Source of the DNA: Bacteroidia bacterium
GTDB taxonomy: Bacteria > Bacteroidota > Bacteroidia > Flavobacteriales_D > Sanyastnellaceae
NCBI GenBank assembly: GCA_030427925.1
Contig: JAUICJ010000018.1
Span: 1 to 58,218, forward strand
Length of the DNA: 58,218 nt
Direction of reading: 5' to 3'
Of this stretch, positions 1-11,100 are shown piece by piece; position 1 is the first letter of the stretch; each line of letters starts with the position of its first letter. A program made the position numbers and the translations under genes. Under the pieces are notes generated by a model that was given only the letters and a program-made list of their open reading frames with translations, was not told the DNA's origin and did not search any database.

Positions 1-3000
1 ACAAGGCGAGGCGGGTGAAGGTCATCCGCAGCTCGTTGTTTTGGGTGGCGGGCCAGAAGTACTTCGTGTAGTTGACGTTGCTGGCGTTCGACTCGGGGCC
101 GCCGCTGTCGAAGAACCGTCCGCCGTCCGTTACGATGGTGCCGTTGTCCATGATGTAGTAGCCGCCGAAGGTGGGCGGAACCACCGTGGCCGTCAGTTCC
201 TCGCCGCCATTGGGTTCGTTCACGAGGACTTCGCTGACGATGGTAAATGGGGTGTCGCTCGCGTCCACGCGGCAGCTCACGCTTTGGTCTTGGACGCGGA
301 CGAGGGCTTCGGTGCTCGGGGTGTTCGGGACCGTCCAGCTGTAGGCGCCGCCGTTTTGGGACGTCACGATGGTGGACCACGTCGTGCCGTTGTCCGTCGA
401 GTAGCTCAGGTTGACGTTGTTCGCTGCGGCCGTCTTGATGTAGTTCAGTTGGCGGACTTCACCGGTGTACCACGTTTCACCGCCGTTGGGCGAGAGCATG
501 ACGACGTCTTCCGTCTTGATCAAGTCGAAAGCGGCGTCGCTGTCGTCGGTCTTGCTCGCGTCGTTGGCGTCGCGGACGCGGACCAACGCGTTGCTCGTCG
601 TCTCGTTCGTGATGACGGACCAGTTCCAGCTCGAGCCTGAAGCGCTGGTCGTGAGGTTGGTCCACGTCGCTCCGCCGTCCAGCGACAGGTCAACGGCGTA
701 GGTGCCGCTGGTGCCTCCCGCGGACCATTGCACAGAAGTCGAGGCACAGCCGTCCAGCTCCTCTCCGCCGTTCGGATGCGTCACCGTGATGAGCGGGAGC
801 AGGTTGAAGTCGGAGTCGCTCGTGTCCTCGTATCCGGCAGCGGCCACCTTCACGCGGGCATTTTCCGAAGCTGTGCTAGGGAGGAGCCACGTGTATGCGC
901 CATCGTTTTCCGTGGTGCCGATGGTGGTCCAGGTCTCACCGCTGTCGAGCGAGTAGCTCAAGGTCACGACGGTGCTCGGGATGAAGTTCGCTACCCACTC
1001 GATCTCGTGCTCCGTGCCGGCGAACCAAGCTTCACCGCCGTTCGGGAACGTCAAACGGGGGGCGGCTGGAGCGATCGTGAAGTTTGCATCACTCATGTCG
1101 ACGACCTCGCCGTTCTCGGTGTCGGTCACCTTAACCAAGCAGCTCGTCCCCGAGTTGTTCGGAACCGGCCAATCGTAGTGGCCCGTCGGGCTGTAGTAGT
1201 TCGACATGATCCGCTTCCACGTGAGGCCACCGTCGTTCGAGTAGTCGAGGTGGAACTCCTTCGAAGTCCCCGCCACGTCCCAGTCCATCGGGTACGTCGT
1301 GTTCTCGTAGGTCACGTCGATGGACTCGATGTTCGCGTCCCAACCGGCGGCGGTGCCGTCGTAGCCTGTTTCGTTTTGGTAGACCACTTTCAGGCCTTGG
1401 CCCTGGGCGGTCGGCGGATTGTTGTGCAGGCTTGCGGCGCTCGGCGTGCCTTGGAGGCTCAGGAGCAGCTGGTTCGTCGTGGCGTCGTAGACGTAGAGGC
1501 GGTCGTCGTAGCTGCTGTAGCCGTCGTACAACGCGAGGCGGGTGAACGTCATCCGCAGCTCGTTGTTTTGGGTGGCGGGCCAGAAGTACTTCGTGTAGTT
1601 GACGTTGCTGGCGTTCGACTCGGGGCCGCCGCTGTCGAAGAACCGGCCGCCGTCGGTCACGATGGTGCCGTTGTCCATGATGTAGTAGCCGCCGAAGGTG
1701 GGCGGAACCACCGTGGCCGTCAGTTCCTCGCCGCCATTGGGTTCGTTCACGAGGACTTCGCTGACGATGGTGAATGGGGTGTCGCTCGCGTCTACGCGGC
1801 AGCTCACGCTTTGGTCCTGGACGCGGACGAGGGCTTCGCTGCTCGGGGTGTTCGGGACCGTCCAGCTGTAGGCGCCGCCGTTTTGGGACGTGACGATGGT
1901 GGACCACGTCGTGCCGTTGTCGGTCGAGTAGCTCAGGTTGACGTTGTTCGCTGCGGCCGTCTTGATGTAGTTGAGTTGGCGCACTTCGCCGGTGTACCAC
2001 GTTTCGCCACCGTTGGGCGAGAGCATGACGACGTCTTCCGTTTTGATCAGGTCGAAAGCGGCGTCGCTGTCGTCGGTCTTGCTCGCGTCATTCGCATCGC
2101 GGACGCGGATGCGGGCGTTGCTCGTGGTTTCGTTCGTGATGACGGACCAGTTCCAGCTCGATCCCGTAGCGCTGGTCGTGAGGTTGGTCCACGTGGCCCC
2201 ACCGTCCAGTGACAGGTCAACAGCGTAGGTGCCGCTGGTGCCTCCCGCGGACCATTGAACGGAAGTTGAGGCGCAGCCGTCCAGTTCCTCGCCGCCGTTC
2301 GGCTGCGTTACCGTAATGTGCGGGAGCAGGTTGAAGTCGGCGTCGCTGGCGTCCTCGTAGCCGGCAGCGGCCACCTTCACCCGTGCGTTTTCCGATGCGG
2401 TGCTGGGCAACAACCACGTGTAAGCGCCGTCGTTCTCCGTGGTCGCGATGGCGGTCCACGTATCGCCGCTGTCGAGCGAGTAGCTCAAGGTCACGACCGT
2501 CGAAGGGATGAAGTTCGCCACCCACTCGATCTCGTGCTCCGTGCCCGCGAACCAAGCCTCGCCCCCGTTCGGGAACGTCACCCGAGGCGCCGCTGGCGCA
2601 ATGGTAAACGACGCATCGCTCACGTCAACGACCGCCCCATTCTCTGTGTCGGTGACTTTCACGAGGCAGCTCGTGCCCGAGTTGTTCGGAACCGGCCAAT
2701 CGTAATGGCCCGTCGGGCTGTAGTAGTTCGACATGATCCGCTTCCACGTCAGGCCCCCGTCGTTTGAGTAGTCGAGGTGGAACTCCTTCGAAGTCCCCGC
2801 CACGTCCCAATCCATCGGATAGGTCGTGTTCTCGTACGTCACGTCGATGGACTCGATGTTGGCGTCCCAACCGGCGGCGGTACCGTCGTAGCCCGTTTCA
2901 TTTTGGTAGACCACTTTCAGGCCTTGACCTTGGGCGGTCGGTGGGTTCGAGTGCAAGCTCGCGGCGCTTGGCGTGCCTTGGAGGCTGAGGAGCAGCTGGT

Positions 3001-3054
3001 TTGTCGTCGCGTCGTAGACGTAGAGGCGGTCGTCGTAGCTGCTGTAGCCGTCGT
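1..3054 (-). repeat. 1527-bp in-frame tandem repeat (two copies plus the start of a third)
   Basis: The same segment begins at 1, 1528 and 3055 (the acaa[g/c]gcgaggcgggtga... stretch), so the period is exactly 1527 bp, or 509 codons. Copies 1-1527 and 1528-3054 differ by only a few bases per 60 in the stretches compared. The copy starting at 3055 stays close for about 150-200 bp and then diverges; that is the N-terminal, more divergent unit of the protein. More copies may lie to the left. Confidence 0.9.
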
Positions 3055-3904
3055 ACAAGGCGAGGCGGGTGAAGGTCATCCGCAGCTCGTTGTTTTGGGT
3101 GGCGGGCCAAAAGTACTTCGTGTAGTTGACGTTCGAGGCGCTTGATTCGGGGCCGCCGCTGTCGAAGAAGCGGCCGCCGTCGGTGACGATGGTGCCGTTG
3201 TTCATGAGGTAGTAGCCGGCGTAGCTCGGGGGAACGACGGTGGCCGGGATGGACTCGCCGCCGTTGGGCTCGTTGACCGTCACGGAGGAGACGATGGTGA
3301 AGGCCGTGGCGCTGCCGTCGACGAAACAGCTTGTGAAGTCGGTTCCAACGCGCAGCCGCGCGGTCGAGGACGGGCTGTTGGGCACGGTCCACTCGTAGAG
3401 GCCGCCGTCGAGGTTGGTGGCGACGGTGGACCAAGTGAGGCCGTTGTCGAGGGAGAGCTGCAGGCCGACCGTGGAGAGGTAGTAGGCGGACATCCAGCCC
3501 ACTTGCACGGTTTGGCCTGCGTAAAGCGTCTCGCCTCCATCCGGGTACAAAAATTGAATCGGGGCATTCAGCGCAAACGTGCTGTTGCTCTCATCGATCA
3601 CCTCCGGCGCCTGCGCATCGTACACGCGGACGAGGCATCCCGTCGAATAAATGTTGGGCGCCTCCCAGCTGAAACTGTTCGTGTTCGTCAAGAAACTCGC
3701 AAGGGACACCCACGTCACGCCGCCGTCGGTCGAGTAGTCGATGTTGAATTCGTTGCTCGTGCCGCTCGCCGTCCATTCGATTTCGAAGGGCGCACAGCCG
3801 TCGATGGATTCACCGCCGTTGGGCTGGATGAGCGTGATTTGTTGAGCGTTGGTGAGCGCAGTTGTGCCCATGGCCAAGATGCAGGCCAAAATGAATCGCC
3901 ACAT
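1..3904 (-). CDS. Giant secreted CUB / NGGE Ig-like repeat protein (3' end outside window)
   Basis: The frame opens at an ATG at 3904 and reads leftwards; translated by eye it shows no stop in the parts followed, and it runs off the left edge. Residues 1-21 form a signal peptide ending in TNAQ. Then come Ig-like modules of the type 'PNGGESIDG..EIEW..DYSTDGGVTW', which recall the Ser-Thr-rich GPI-anchored/Kre9-like fold. They alternate with a CUB-like module marked by FDSGGPES, YTKYFWPATQNNELRMTF and DDRLYVYDATT. From about 3260 leftwards the protein repeats a 509-residue unit nearly identically. This is inferred to be an exported adhesin or matrix protein; ligand and secretion route are unknown, and any C-terminal sorting domain lies outside the window. 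It sits 99 bp downstream of the LuxR-like regulator on the same strand. The long plus-strand frames here are shadows. Confidence 0.85.
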   Translation of the reverse strand, partial: MWRFILACILAMGTTALTNAQQITLIQPNGGESIDGCAPFEIEWTASGTSNEFNIDYSTDGGVTWVSLASFLTNTNSFSWEAPNIYSTGCLVRVYDAQAPEVIDESNSTFALNAPIQFLYPDGGETLYAGQTVQVGWMSAYYLSTVGLQLSLDNGLTWSTVATNLDGGLYEWTVPNSPSSTARLRVGTDFTSCFVDGSATAFTIVSSVTVNEPNGGESIPATVVPPSYAGYYLMNNGTIVTDGGRFFDSGGPESSASNVNYTKYFWPATQNNELRMTFTRLALYDGYSSYDDRLYVYDATTNQLLLSLQGTPSAASLHSNPPTAQGQGLKVVYQNETGYDGTAAGWDANIESIDVTYENTTYPMDWDVAGTSKEFHLDYSNDGGLTWKRIMSNYYSPTGHYDWPVPNNSGTSCLVKVTDTENGAVVDVSDASFTIAPAAPRVTFPNGGEAWFAGTEHEIEWVANFIPSTVVTLSYSLDSGDTWTAIATTENDGAYTWLLPSTASENARVKVAAAGYEDASDADFNLLPHITVTQPNGGEELDGCASTSVQWSAGGTSGTYAVDLSLDGGATWTNLTTSATGSSWNWSVITNETTSNARIRVRDANDASKTDDSDAAFDLIKTEDVVMLSPNGGETWYTGEVRQLNYIKTAAANNVNLSYSTDNGTTWSTIVTSQNGGAYSWTVPNTPSSEALVRVQDQSVSCRVDASDTPFTIVSEVLVNEPNGGEELTATVVPPTFGGYYIMDNGTIVTDGGRFFDSGGPESNASNVNYTKYFWPATQNNELRMTFTRLALYDGYSSYDDRLYVYDATTNQLLLSLQGTPSAASLHNNPPTAQGQGLKVVYQNETGYDGTAAGWDANIESIDVTYENTTYPMDWDVAGTSKEFHLDYSNDGGLTWKRIMSNYYSPTGHYDWPVPNNSGTSCLVKVTDTENGEVVDMSDANFTIAPAAPRLTFPNGGEAWFAGTEHEIEWVANFIPSTVVTLSYSLDSGETWTTIGTTENDGAYTWLLPSTASENARVKVAAAGYEDTSDSDFNLLPLITVTHPNGGEELDGCASTSVQWSAGGTSGTYAVDLSLDGGATWTNLTTSASGSSWNWSVITNETTSNALVRVRDANDASKTDDSDAAFDLIKTEDVVMLSPNGGETWYTGEVRQLNYIKTAAANNVNLSYSTDNGTTWSTIVTSQNGGAYSWTVPNTPSTEALVRVQDQSVSCRVDASDTPFTIVSEVLVNEPNGGEELTATVVPPTFGGYYIMDNGTIVTDGGRFFDSGGPESNASNVNYTKYFWPATQNNELRMTFTRLAL

Positions 3905-4003
3905 GGATCGTCGGTTCAAGGTTGAGTCCTGCAAAATAGCGGAGGACTTCCCTAAGAACTGCGTTCCGCTTTAAAAGGTCGCTCAGCCCACGTTACAATT
4001 CGG

Positions 4004-4879
4004 TCATCGCTTCGAGTCCGAGGTGCCAACCAAGGATCGCAAGTGCTCCGCAAGGGACGCGACTCGCGAGATGTTCAATTTGGTCCGGATGGAACCACGG
4101 CATTGATAGACACGGGACATCGAGCATCCCAGGATCTCCGCGATGCTCCCGTTCGAATAGCCACGCACCAGCAGTTCTGCGATTTGTCGCTCGGTAGAGG
4201 TGAAGCCGAAAGCTTGAAGCGCGGTCCAATTCAAGGATCCCGACATCGCATTCACGTCCGGCAGTTGCTGCCGCAATTTCACCAGCATCCCGAGCATTTT
4301 CGCCTGATTCGCCTCGGTCATGTTGCGCTGCGATTGCACCCGCTTGACTTCCTTCCGTAACGCTTCCAATTCAGTGGACCCCGCACCACTCCGCTCGAGA
4401 GTCGGGGCAATGCGCAGCACCAAGGTGGAGGCTTCGTGCATCAAGTGCTCGCTCAAATCCACGTTGACCGCAAGCCCCAACTTTTCTCGCAAGGTGCTGC
4501 GCACGTTGTTCACGTAGCCCGGAGCGAGTTCAGCGGCCTCGGCGATGTCACTGGTCGAGCGAAAACGCATGAGCATCAGCGCCACCAAGCGCTCCGTGTC
4601 GTTCAGTTGCGGCCACCATGGCAATTGATTTAGGTAGCCCAAAAATTGAGCACGCGCATCGCAGTATTGCTCAAAGTGCTGCCCCATGTGCTCCCAGTCC
4701 ATCTTGTCGATGCATGCTTCCAAGGGCTCCACGGCCACGAACACTTGGTCCAAGGCCTTCCATAGGTTGGGCAAATCGTCGACCTGTCGAACCTTTTGCT
4801 CACGTTGATCGAACCACATCCTGAAGAAAAAAAACAGGATCAGTGCTGCAATGAATCCTATGGGAATTATCCAAAACAC
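4004..4879 (-). CDS. Membrane-anchored regulator with two LuxR-like HTH segments
   Basis: 291 residues starting from GTG at 4879; the next in-frame Met is residue 21, which would remove the membrane anchor, so GTG is preferred. Residues 2-19 are a hydrophobic helix (WIIPIGFIAALILFFFF), followed by a charged cytoplasmic region. Residues about 225-275 match a LuxR-type HTH (FTSTERQIAELLVRGYSNGSIAEILGCS, then SIRTKLNI). Residues about 92-140 show a second, weaker copy of the same pattern (LNDTERLVALMLMRFRSTSDIAE, then STLREKLGL). The family binds DNA, but no receiver or ligand domain is seen, so the input signal is unknown. It is divergent from the 3359-aa surface protein and just upstream of the CUB/Ig protein, so it may control either one; that is inference. 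Confidence 0.8.
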   Translation of the reverse strand: MFWIIPIGFIAALILFFFFRMWFDQREQKVRQVDDLPNLWKALDQVFVAVEPLEACIDKMDWEHMGQHFEQYCDARAQFLGYLNQLPWWPQLNDTERLVALMLMRFRSTSDIAEAAELAPGYVNNVRSTLREKLGLAVNVDLSEHLMHEASTLVLRIAPTLERSGAGSTELEALRKEVKRVQSQRNMTEANQAKMLGMLVKLRQQLPDVNAMSGSLNWTALQAFGFTSTERQIAELLVRGYSNGSIAEILGCSMSRVYQCRGSIRTKLNISRVASLAEHLRSLVGTSDSKR

Positions 4880-5104
4880 AACTCGAAGCTAGTCCGAAAT
4901 CAGGGAGTTTATGTGAACACTCGGCGCCTCTCTTGGTGAATTGCGTTTCAAATATTTGCATGCTCACTCACATTCATTGTAGTGCATGCATGAAACACTC
5001 ATATACCAGCATTTTCACGAGTCATTCACGAAATAATTCATCGAACCTTTGTTTAGATTCGCTTTGTTTCTTACTCGCTTCGTTTAGAAAAACCAAACAC
5101 TACG
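4880..5104. promoter_or_regulatory. Divergent AT-rich intergenic region with two GCATGC boxes
   Basis: This 225-bp spacer separates the LuxR-like gene (minus) from the 3359-aa gene (plus) and must hold promoters for both. It is visibly AT-richer than its surroundings. The 6-bp palindrome GCATGC occurs at 4958-4963 and 4984-4989, 26 bp apart. No convincing Bacteroidota -33/-7 pair (TTTG / TANNTTTG) could be fixed by eye. Confidence 0.3.
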
Positions 5105-8100
5105 ATGCATCATATCACTTCACCACTTGCGAGCCAAAGGCGCTGGAGCCACCTTGCCCCAGCACGACGAACCCTTCAAGTCCTTTTGACGCTCACGTTG
5201 ACTTGTTGGTCGCTTGTGAGCCTCGCTCAAGTCAGTCAAGGTTTGACCGATTTCGAAACCTTCGCAGATGGTTCCGTAAATCTGCAAGGGGAGGGTTCCA
5301 CCACCACCTCCAACTCGTATACCATTGCGGATCCGTATGGCAGCTTGTGGACCCTCGGTGATGAATGGGGCCTGAGCGCACCTTCGTTTGATGAGGAAAT
5401 CAAGGATGATGGGACTGGAAACCAAGTTTGGCGCCTTTCGAACGCTGTTACCACGTCAAGTTTCAGCGCATTGCCTTACTCGCCATCTTCAGCCCAAGCT
5501 GCAGGCGAAACCACCGCAGCTCTTTGGAATGATCGTGGCTCCAATCACACGACTCCATTGAACCCCGCTAATGCGCGTGCCTACGCAGCGACTGAGTTTT
5601 TCCACGCTGCGTTCAGTTTCAAATCTGCGACGGATGCTGGTCAAGCTGGCCTATCAATCAGCACCAGTGCTGCTCCAAGGCAGTCGAGTATTCGCCAGAC
5701 CTTTGTGAGCATTTCAGACGACGGGACCTCGGGGTTGAGTTTGGGTTTTTACGACACCGATGCAACTGCAAACTTTGCTTTCACCTCACTCGCCACAGGC
5801 CTTGCTTATGATCAGTGGCATCAGGTAGATGTTTATGTCGAATTCTTGGACGGTTTGGGGATTGACGGAAGCGGAAACGATGTGGTGCGCGTTCTGATTG
5901 ACGGTCAATTGATTCATACTGGCACCACATGGGAAAGCTACTACAACTCATTGCCGGGGTCCTTCCCATTGAATCCTTATGCGGTGGACGCACTGATGTT
6001 TCGGGTAAGTGGAACGGCACAGCCCAGTTTAGCGGGTGGCGGTTTGTACTTCGATGATGTCGTCATTGACAATGCCCCGTTCCCTGTCCCCGGCTGCACG
6101 AATCCTGCTTATGCGGAATACGACGCAAGCGCAACCACCGATGACGGAACCTGCGAGACGGCAATCGTCTACAACGTCAGTTCATCCACTGCATTTGCAT
6201 CCATCCAAGAAGCCATTGATGCGGCAGTTGCAGGCGACAGCATCGTGATTTCAAATGGCACCTACGTCTTGACGAGCACGTTGGAAGTCAACGAGGAGGT
6301 GGTGCTGCACGGCGAGAGCGCAGAAGGCGTCATCCTCGATGCTACGGCTATGACGCCGCTGAGTAAGCGGGTGATTGAGACGGATGCGAACAACATCACG
6401 TTGCGGAACTTGACCATCAAGCCCATCGCCGATCCCGATCCGACCGCGAACAACAACATCGGATTCACGGTGAAGGTGGGCTCCAACTCCGTGCCGGCCA
6501 TCAACTCGAACATCGTGCTCGAGAACATCGCCATCGACGGAGCTCCCGAGCGGACGCCGTTCGATTTCCACGGGGTGGACGGGTTGACGCTCACGAACCT
6601 TAGCGCAAGCGGAACGACGCGCGGGAACGGCATGTCCTTCTCGGGCTGCACGAACGTGACGGTGAACAGCTTCAGCGGCACGGGCAACCTGTGGGGCAGC
6701 ATCGCGGTGTACGCCTCTCGTTTCGTCCCGGCGGAAGGACGCGGTTCCAGCAACATCACCATCAACGGGGACGGCCTCGACATCGATGGTTCGGTCTTCA
6801 GCCAAGATGACCTCAACCCCACTTCGGGCGATCTCTACAACACGAACATTGCCGTGACGGGATGGGACTACGTCGTCTTCAACGATGATTTCCGAGGAGC
6901 ATTCAACGACTCCGAAGAGTACACCTTCTTCCTTCCCACCGAGTCCGACGCCATCGCTTCGGCCCTTTCGCTGCAAGCTGGTGGCAACAGCTCTTCGACC
7001 ATTCAGCAAGTCAGCACATCCCATTGGTTGGTTGCGAACGGCATGACCATCGGTGAGGCCCTGTCGGATGCGACCGCCGGGGATGTGATTGAAGTCCGCG
7101 CAGGAACGTATGATGAAAACGTGGTCGTAGACAAAGCCATTGATTTGCGGGGCCCAAACCAGGACGTCGCGTGCGGAGCGCGCGCTGCGGAAGCCGCGAT
7201 TGCGCCTGCATCGGGACTGCCCATCAGCGTGGTGGCCGATGGCGTTTCCATCAATGGATTTGAAATCACGGCACCTTCGTACCAATACGCCGTCGTGTGT
7301 GGCAACACGAGTGATTTGACGTTGGCGTTCAACCACATCCACGACATCAATTCTTCAGCGAGCCCCGCCTCGACGAACACGCACGCCATCCAATACACGG
7401 TCGGCAACAGCCCCGCGGAGACCAGCAACGTGTCGATCGTGGACAACTGCTTCACGGACATTGCCAGTGCGAATTTGACCGGAAAAAGCGCATCGGCCAT
7501 CAGCTTCTTGCAGTCAACGACTACGGGAACCTTGACGGGGCTTTCCATTGAGCGCAATGCGATCTCGAATGTGGTGGTGAACGACGGCGCATGGCCGACG
7601 GGAAAAATCGCTTATGGCATCCTGCTCAATGCGGGGGGAGGCAGCGGATACCTGACCTCGACGGGAAAAATTGTCAATGCGGTGATCGCCGACAACGTGA
7701 TTTCAGGTTTGGGCGGTCACATCGCTACGGCGATCGGATTGGAAGGGAATGCGGAGAACGCGAGCGTGACCGGCAACGATGTCAGCAACCTTTCTGCAAC
7801 CAAATCCGCGGACCGCGCAGGCGGCGGGTTGGACTTGCAAGCATTGAAATTCGAAAACAACCGGTTTGTTGGCACGGCGACCGTGGAGAACAACCGGTTC
7901 GCAGCGGAAACCTTCACCCATGGAGGCACTTCGGGGTTGGGGTATGCTGTGGCAAACTACGTGCCTGCCGACAACGGCGGTGTGGCGAACGTGTCCTGCA
8001 ACTGGCTGGGCTCGGAAGATTTGAGTTCCATTGTCGACAATGAGGAGCTGAACGGCCGGGTGCTGGCTAAAGACGGTGCAGCAATCAGCCTCCTACCCTT

Positions 8101-11100
8101 CCTCACGGACGACACAGACGACGATGCCGCTGCAGGCTTCCAGCCCGTTGAGGGCGCCTGCGACGGGGTCGGCCCCGTGGTCAACTTGACGCAGGACGTT
8201 TCCTACTTCACCATCCAAGCGGCCCTCGATGCGGCGACCGATGGCGACGTCATTGAAGTGGCGGCCGGCACCTACGCCGAGCTCATCAACTTCACCACCG
8301 ACAACGTGACCTTGCAGTCGGCTGACGGTGCCGCAACGACCACCATCACCGGAACGGCGGGAAGCGGCGAACTCGCAGCACTCGTCCGGTTCTCGGCAGA
8401 CGGTTGCACCATCGACGGATTCACCCTCGATCACGAGGAGAGCACCGCGACAACGGCCCGCATCATCGGAGCCAAGTCCTCCGACGGAACCACCATCACC
8501 AACTGCGTCCTGCAGAACTCGCAGCGCGCCTTTGGCGGAGATTGGTACGGAAGCCCGAGCAACATCACGTTCGACAGCAACACGTTCCAAAACGTCGTCC
8601 GTGCCATCTCCAACACCGAGAACATCAACGGCATGGCCGTCACCGACAACACGTTCAATGCGGTTGGCAATGGCATTCGGTTGGCGGGAATGACCGGTGA
8701 CATCACGGTCTCTGGCAACGTCTTCACCGAAGTGCCCGTCGGATACTACTACAAGGCGACGACGGCAGCGACGTCTGCTTACCCTGCCTTGGAGAACGTC
8801 CTTGCAAACAACACCTTCCTCATGAACGTCTCCTTTGCGGACGTCGCAGGGGGAAGCTACGTGGACGGAGTGTTCGCCACCCTCGCGGAGGCCATCGACG
8901 ATGCCGAAGCGGGTGCGGAACTCAACATCGCGGCGGGTACGCTGGCGGTGTCGAGCCAAATCAACGTGGACAAGTCGTTGACCATCCAAGGGGCGGGGCA
9001 AGAAGCGACCACGATTGATGGTTCGGGAATCGCCGCACCAGGGTATGGTTTCTGGGTCACGGCGAGCAGTGTTGCGCTGAAGGACTTTGCGTTCAATGGC
9101 GGCGGCGCGACGGGGTTGACGTATGGGTTGCACTTCCAGCCGGGGACTTCGGATTTGGCCTTGGAAAACTTGAGCATCAGCGCTTGCGGCATCAATGCCA
9201 TTGCGATGAACGGGGTGAATGGCCAAATCGGAGCCAACACCATCACCAACGTCACCACCTCCGGCAACGGCCTCTACGGCCTTGGACTCGGTGCGGCCCA
9301 AAACGTGACAGTCAGCGGCTTCACTTCAGCGAGCAATGCCGGCGGCGACATCGGAATCTACGGCAGCGACTACTCAAGCCAAACCACGAGCGACCTGGTG
9401 TTCAACGAACCCCTCACCTTGCAAGGCGGGTTCACCCTCACCAAGCTGCCCGAGCCGTACACGATCTCGTACAGCACAGCCGACGCCACGGATGCGGACT
9501 ACCTTGAGACGGCAGCGGTTCGTGTACCGGCGGCCTACGACCAAGCGTTCCACGCCGACCGTGCGGCCGGTGCCACCTACCCGGCCATGCAATTCGTGGG
9601 ACTCACCACGGAATCCGCAATCGCAGCAACGGTGGGGATCTTCGGGCAGTTGCCGGAGTACAGCGGTTTGGCGGTTCGGGATTTGGGCCAAGGCCAATGG
9701 GAAGTGTTCCCCGGCCTGACCATCCAAAACGCCGTCAACCGCGCTGACGAAGGCGACCTCATCGACGTGGCGGCTGGCACGTACACGGAAAACGTGGTCG
9801 TGGACAAGCGCCTCACCCTCGATGGCGCGGGCGAAACGAGCATCTTGAACGCCGCCGGCAAGGCCATCACGGTCACCGCGTCGGGCGCTTCCGAAACGGA
9901 CCGGTTGGTCATCCGCGACTTCGCCTTCTCCGGACCCAATGCGTCGGGTGGCGGCGATGCCATCTCATTCGAACCGGCATCGGGCGGGGCGCACGTCACC
10001 GTGGAAAACATTTCATCCACGGGCTATGGCGCGGGCGTCCACTTCCGAACGGGCACAATGACCGATGCGCGCATCCTGAACAGCACGTTCGACGGCAACG
10101 GCAACGGTGTTCGGGTGGCAAGCGCCGTGACCAGCATGGACGGCCTGACGGTGGACAACTGCACGATGAGCAACAACCTGTCGTCAGCGTTCAGCAGCAA
10201 CCCGTCTGGCACGGTGTCCAACGTGAACACGAACTACACCATTTCGAATACGACGTTCACGAACAATAGCACTGCCGGTACGAGCAACCAGCACGATTTG
10301 TCCTTCTTCGGATTCACAGGCAACGCCACCTTGACCAACGTCACGGTGACCTCGGGGAATGGCAGCGCTGCGAATGCAGATGCGCACGGCATCGTATTCA
10401 CGCGTGGCGGTTCGGAATTCAGCCCCCTCGGAACGGTCACCCTGAACAACGTCACGGTGCAAGGCCACGTCGGCAAAGGCGCCCTCTCGTTCCAGCAATA
10501 CAGCGATGTCAGCGGCGTTTCGCTCACGGATGTGGACGTTGCGGATTGCAATGCGCCGTGGGGCCAGCTCATCCTTGCCCACACGGATGCGGACGCGTTC
10601 GCCGTAGGGAACACGGAGCTGAAGTCGCTCGTGTTGTGGCAGTCGGGTGGCGCAGATGCCACGTCAGCCGTGGTGCGGAATGCGGTGACGGATGCGGTGT
10701 TGGACCGCGATGTGGTGGCGGACGGCTTTGCTGCTGAAAACCAAATCGGGCACAAAATCGACCTCTCCGCCCTCGGCCTCGTTCAATGGAAAGCGAATGA
10801 GCTCTTCGTGACCGCGACGAGCTTCGCCGCTCCCTACACGACCGCGCCGAGCATCCAGCGGGCAGCCGATGCGGCTTCGGCTGGGTTCACTGTGCACGTC
10901 GATGCGGGAACGTATCCCGAGAGCGTGACGACGGCCGTTCCGCTCACGCTGCAAGGCGCGGGTGCGACCACGATCATCGAGCCGACGAGCGGCAACGCGC
11001 TGACGCTGGCGGCGGGAACGGATGCCAGCAACCGCACCGTCGTGAAGGACTTGAAGGTAACGGGGGGCGCGCGCGGCATCACCGCGGGCGGCTTTACGAC

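Noticed and set aside
728-2212. Long plus-strand open frame (494 codons), and others between 1 and 3900
   Set aside because: The minus-strand frame gives a signal peptide and recognisable CUB/Ig modules; the plus frames are Arg/Val-rich shadows repeated with the 1527-bp period.
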